Origin: an uncultured Oscillospiraceae bacterium
GTDB taxonomy: Bacteria; Bacillota; Clostridia; Oscillospirales; Oscillospiraceae
Direction: 5' to 3'
DNA: 64,000 bases
NCBI GenBank assembly: GCA_947626265.1
Contig: CANQRM010000008.1
Span: forward strand, 59,335-123,334
Of this stretch, positions 61,286-64,000 are shown one piece after another (position 1 is the first letter of the stretch; each line of letters starts with the position of its first letter). Both the position numbers and the translations under genes were made by a program. The notes below the pieces were generated by a model that worked only from the letters and a program-made list of their open reading frames with translations, did no database searches and was not told where the DNA came from.

Positions 61286-63913
61286 TTAGGCGGCAAAGCC
61301 GGCCAGCATCGCGAGGGAATAATAGGCGTCGTGGTTGGTGGCAGACCCGTCCGTGTGGACATTGCAGAAGGCGTCGCTGCGGCCGAAATGCGGCGAGCGG
61401 AGCCACGCACAGGCGGCGGTCCCTGTCTCGTTGTGCTTGTATACGATCTTCGGGTTGCTGGCCTTGAAGTAGTCGTACTGGAGCTGGTTCGCCTGTTCCG
61501 TGCTGTTGGCGTAGGTCCTGGCGCCCTGTATCTCGAACTCTGCCAGCAGCCACAGGTAGTCCGTGGTGGCGGTCACGTTCCCCGCGTTGTTGTTGCCGCC
61601 GCCGTTGTTGTCCGTGTACTTGGTAACGGGCTTGATGACGGCTTTCAGGTCCTCCGGCAGCGCTGCCAGAAGGGTGTTCGCCGCCGCGCTGGCCGGGGCC
61701 TTGTCGCCGCCCAGGATGACCATCCGCATGTGGGAGCTGGCCCAGCCGCCGGTGTTGGTGCTGCTGGTGTTCATGGTGAAGGCGCCGGCGTCACCGGAAG
61801 CGTTGGTGTTATACTTGCTGTCGCAGAGGCCCACAAGCTTGTCGTCGATCTTGCCCAGGGCGAAGTGGATCTTGTTGGTGCCCTCCTTGGCGGAATTGTG
61901 GTTGAAGCCCAGGATAAAGGCGTCGATGGCAAGGTTGGAGAGGCTGAGGCCGCCCACCTTGCCGGTGATCTTGATGCCCTTCTTGTCGCCGACATGCCAG
62001 TAGTTGGCCCCCTGGTTGGCGTCGGATATCTGCTTGATGACGTTCCAGGAGTTTTCGTTCAGGACGGTGGAAGGAATTTCCACATCCACCGAACAGGTCA
62101 CAGGGCCCGCCGCCAGGTGGTTGGTCCCCGCCGCCACGCTCACGGAGATGGTGGCGTGGCCGGTCTTTACGCCCGTGACCGTGACCTTCGTATCCTGGAC
62201 CTGCACGCTGGCTGTGCCGGTCTGGTCGGACTGGGCGGAAACAACGCCGTCGCCCGCCCGGGTGACGGTGATGGTCCCGGTCTTGCCGGTGATGCCCAGG
62301 GAGAGAGTCTTGGGCTGGATGTCGATGCTCCCCGGGGCCTTGTTGATGGTCCACTCCACGGACTTTTCGCCCTTCTCGCCGTCCACCCACTGATACCGGG
62401 CGGCGTCCAGCAGCGTGAACGTGGCGTGGTAGGTGCCCGCGTTGATCTTGCTGGTGTCCCCGGAAATGCTCATTTTATCCGGCAGGTAGTTGTTCCACCC
62501 GGGCTGTTTACTCTCGCCGTCGTAGGTCAGCGTCCCGCTCTGCACGGGGATGGAAAAGCTCTCCCGCTTCACGGTGATGTCCTGCTCGGCGGAAACGGTC
62601 TTGTCCCCCTCGGTGTAGGACACGGTGACGTGATCCGTGCCCTCCGGCAGCGGCCCGGAAGGCTCCACCTTGTAGGCCTCCACCTGGACCTGGGTGCCGC
62701 CGGAAAAGACGACCTCCACGACCATGCCCTTGGGGTCAAACACGTCGTTCACGTAGTAGTCTTTCTTGGTGGGGGGCGTGGTGATGATAAGCTGGGCCGG
62801 GATGGGCAGGGCGCTGTCCGCGCCCACGGTGCTCATGACCTTGGCCGCCGTGCCGGGCCCGCCGTCGTCGGTGGTGCTGATGCAAAGGACGTTCAGCGTC
62901 AGATCCTCCTTCTGCTCGTCCTTGGAGACAAGGGTGATCTGCCCATTGGTGGAGATGTCGTTGGCCCACAGGGCGCCGCCCTCATAGCCCGCTTGGCTGG
63001 AGCCGTTCATGCCCATGATGTAGGTGTACTTGGCGTCCGCAATGAACCGCTCGTCGCTGATGGTCTGCGTGTAGGGCCCCTCGCCGCTCCACTTGGCCTG
63101 AGCCACCTGCACGGTGAAGCTGGTCCCGGAAGAGAGGGCCCGGGCGGGAAAGCGTTTCATTTTGTCCTGGTCCTCGCTGTCGATGACCGGGATATAGTCC
63201 CCGTCCGCTGGGGCCTGCTTCGTTTCGGCGGCGCCGATGATGTTGTGCAGGGCCGTCACGGGAAGGTCCGCGGTCTGCTCCCCTTCCTCGTTCTGGCCCA
63301 AAAGCAGCACGTCCCGGGCCTTTTCCGCGCCCAGGTCGTGCATACCGGTCTCCATGCCGGCCATGTCGTCGTAGGTGCTTATCACCTGGCGCTGCACTTC
63401 GTGGGCCTTGCCGTCGGCGTTATGCGCGGTCATGGCCGTGCCGATCATGCGCTCCACGTCCTCGGCGTTCACGATGTCCAGCAGCGGGTCGATGAAGAAC
63501 TCCACGTGGTCGGCGTCCGTGATGATGAGGTGCATGACGATCGTGAGGGTGCCGGCCGCGCCGGTGGATATGATGACCTTCTCCGTGTCCGGCAGGTTGC
63601 ACACGCAGATCATGGTGCCGTCCTCGTCGAAAATGCCGGCCTCCCGGATGGTGAACCCGCCCGCGTCCGCGGGGATTATCATCTTCACGTCAATGATGTT
63701 CGGGCTCTCCTCGTTGATCCACTTTGCCGCGATGGACCCCCGCCAGACCTCATGTTTGAGCTCGGTCATGTCGTCGGTCGGGACGTAATAGGCGCCCCCG
63801 CCGTCGCCCACGGCGGCCTGGGTGATATTCACCTTGCCGCCGCCCTCCGCCGCCGCGGCGATCTTCGCCTTGCCCGCGGCGGTGGCAATGGTTTTATAGG
63901 TTCTCTCGTCCAT
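61286..63913 (-). CDS. DGR-diversified phage tail-fibre-type protein (875 aa)
   Basis: The N-terminal 160 residues match phage tail-collar fibre proteins (M-D-E-R-T-Y-K, F-T-I-R-E-A-G-I-F-D-E-D-G). The middle has bacterial Ig-like repeats (D-V-F-D-P-K-G-M-V-V-E and several beta modules with V-T-G-V-K-T-G-H-A-T). The C-terminal part is a DUF6273-like fold (N-S-W-N-V-I-K-Q-I, W-L-L-A-E-F-E-I-Q-G, W-L-R-S-P) whose last 41 residues are the variable repeat. The start at 63913 follows TAGGAGGGATAATCTTT. It is the target protein of the DGR and probably a receptor-binding fibre. Confidence 0.93.
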   Translation of the reverse strand: MDERTYKTIATAAGKAKIAAAAEGGGKVNITQAAVGDGGGAYYVPTDDMTELKHEVWRGSIAAKWINEESPNIIDVKMIIPADAGGFTIREAGIFDEDGTMICVCNLPDTEKVIISTGAAGTLTIVMHLIITDADHVEFFIDPLLDIVNAEDVERMIGTAMTAHNADGKAHEVQRQVISTYDDMAGMETGMHDLGAEKARDVLLLGQNEEGEQTADLPVTALHNIIGAAETKQAPADGDYIPVIDSEDQDKMKRFPARALSSGTSFTVQVAQAKWSGEGPYTQTISDERFIADAKYTYIMGMNGSSQAGYEGGALWANDISTNGQITLVSKDEQKEDLTLNVLCISTTDDGGPGTAAKVMSTVGADSALPIPAQLIITTPPTKKDYYVNDVFDPKGMVVEVVFSGGTQVQVEAYKVEPSGPLPEGTDHVTVSYTEGDKTVSAEQDITVKRESFSIPVQSGTLTYDGESKQPGWNNYLPDKMSISGDTSKINAGTYHATFTLLDAARYQWVDGEKGEKSVEWTINKAPGSIDIQPKTLSLGITGKTGTITVTRAGDGVVSAQSDQTGTASVQVQDTKVTVTGVKTGHATISVSVAAGTNHLAAGPVTCSVDVEIPSTVLNENSWNVIKQISDANQGANYWHVGDKKGIKITGKVGGLSLSNLAIDAFILGFNHNSAKEGTNKIHFALGKIDDKLVGLCDSKYNTNASGDAGAFTMNTSSTNTGGWASSHMRMVILGGDKAPASAAANTLLAALPEDLKAVIKPVTKYTDNNGGGNNNAGNVTATTDYLWLLAEFEIQGARTYANSTEQANQLQYDYFKASNPKIVYKHNETGTAACAWLRSPHFGRSDAFCNVHTDGSATNHDAYYSLAMLAGFAA
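61295..61418 (-). repeat. DGR variable repeat (VR)
   Basis: Encodes residues 833-873 of the fibre protein, ending two codons before the stop. Compared with TR the codons at 14 sites change, for example AAC to GGC, CGC, GAC, GCC, ACC and CAC, and AAT to TAT, TGT and CAT. Non-adenine TR positions are identical throughout. The constant core includes A-W-L-R-S-P and F-C-N-V, as in C-type-lectin-like DGR targets. Confidence 0.97.
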
Positions 63914-63927
63914 AAAGATTATCCCTC

Positions 63928-63999
63928 CTACAATAAAGATTGAGGCAAGGTGCACGGCAGCCAGCCGTGTTTTGCCAACTCAAAGCCGAAGCTGTAGAA
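63928..63999 (-). CDS. Phage tail protein, C-terminal end only (partial)
   Basis: The last 23 codons of a frame entering from the right edge (F-Y-S-F-G-F-E-L-A-K-H-G-W-L) end in TAG 14 bases before the fibre start. It is probably the preceding baseplate/tail gene of the prophage; the family cannot be told from this piece. Confidence 0.45.
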   Translation of the reverse strand, partial: FYSFGFELAKHGWLPCTLPQSLL

Positions 64000-64000
64000 T

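Overview
The window looks like chromosome from a high-GC, spore-forming member of the Clostridia, most likely an Oscillospiraceae-type gut Firmicute. The evidence is a complete Firmicute-order ribosomal superoperon, a spoIIR gene, pyruvate phosphate dikinase, SLH-domain surface proteins, strong TTGACA-N17-TATAAT promoters and AGGAGG ribosome binding sites. From about 46.9 kb to the right end it carries a mobile element, most simply a contractile-tail prophage that continues beyond position 64000.

Layout of the host part. 1-11.4 kb: a partial DUF554 membrane protein, ppdK, a short hydrophilic ORF whose frame continues past a TGA, a double-glycine-leader peptide gene, an htrA/kinase/regulator operon, and a polar amino acid ABC transporter with an extra lipoprotein binding protein. 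11.4-27.2 kb (minus strand): the S10-spc-alpha superoperon from rpsJ to rplQ, including secY, adk, map, a KOW protein, infA and rpoA; S3 has an unusual Arg/Gly/Asn/Tyr-rich tail. 27.5-33.2 kb (minus): cdd, then secA-pgeF-binding protein as an overlapping set. 33.3-39.3 kb (minus): three exported proteins (an SLH plus L,D-transpeptidase wall protein, a YD-repeat-like protein, and a large propeptide-like protein). 39.4-46.3 kb (plus): rplJL behind an attenuated L10 leader, GNAT, NUDIX, DUF1622, apgM-ispE, spoIIR and an AI-2E-family permease. 46.4-46.85 kb: five tRNA genes (Gly, Arg, His, Gln, Lys).

Layout of the element. 46.9-48.1 kb is almost gene-free but rich in repeats, including a 26-bp perfect palindrome. 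A strong promoter with two operator-like palindromes (about 48.03 kb) drives a plus-strand block of accessory genes: ArdC-like antirestriction protein, a clamp-like protein, a membrane protein with AT-hooks, a DUF3560 protein and small proteins. Three of the gaps between them hold hammerhead-type self-cleaving ribozyme candidates. From the right end back to 54.5 kb the minus strand carries tail-fibre, diversity-generating and lysis genes plus a short tyrosine recombinase.

The most striking system is a complete diversity-generating retroelement (DGR). A tail-fibre-type protein gene ends in a variable repeat (61295-61418), followed by an Avd-like gene, a template repeat (60315-60438) and a DGR-type reverse transcriptase. 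The two repeats align without gaps over 124 bases, and all 18 differences fall at template adenines. A second unusual feature is a roughly 117-bp repeat present four times in one orientation (53965, 54145, 55533, 61128). Its arms vary in a compensatory way, which indicates a conserved structured RNA I cannot assign to a known class.
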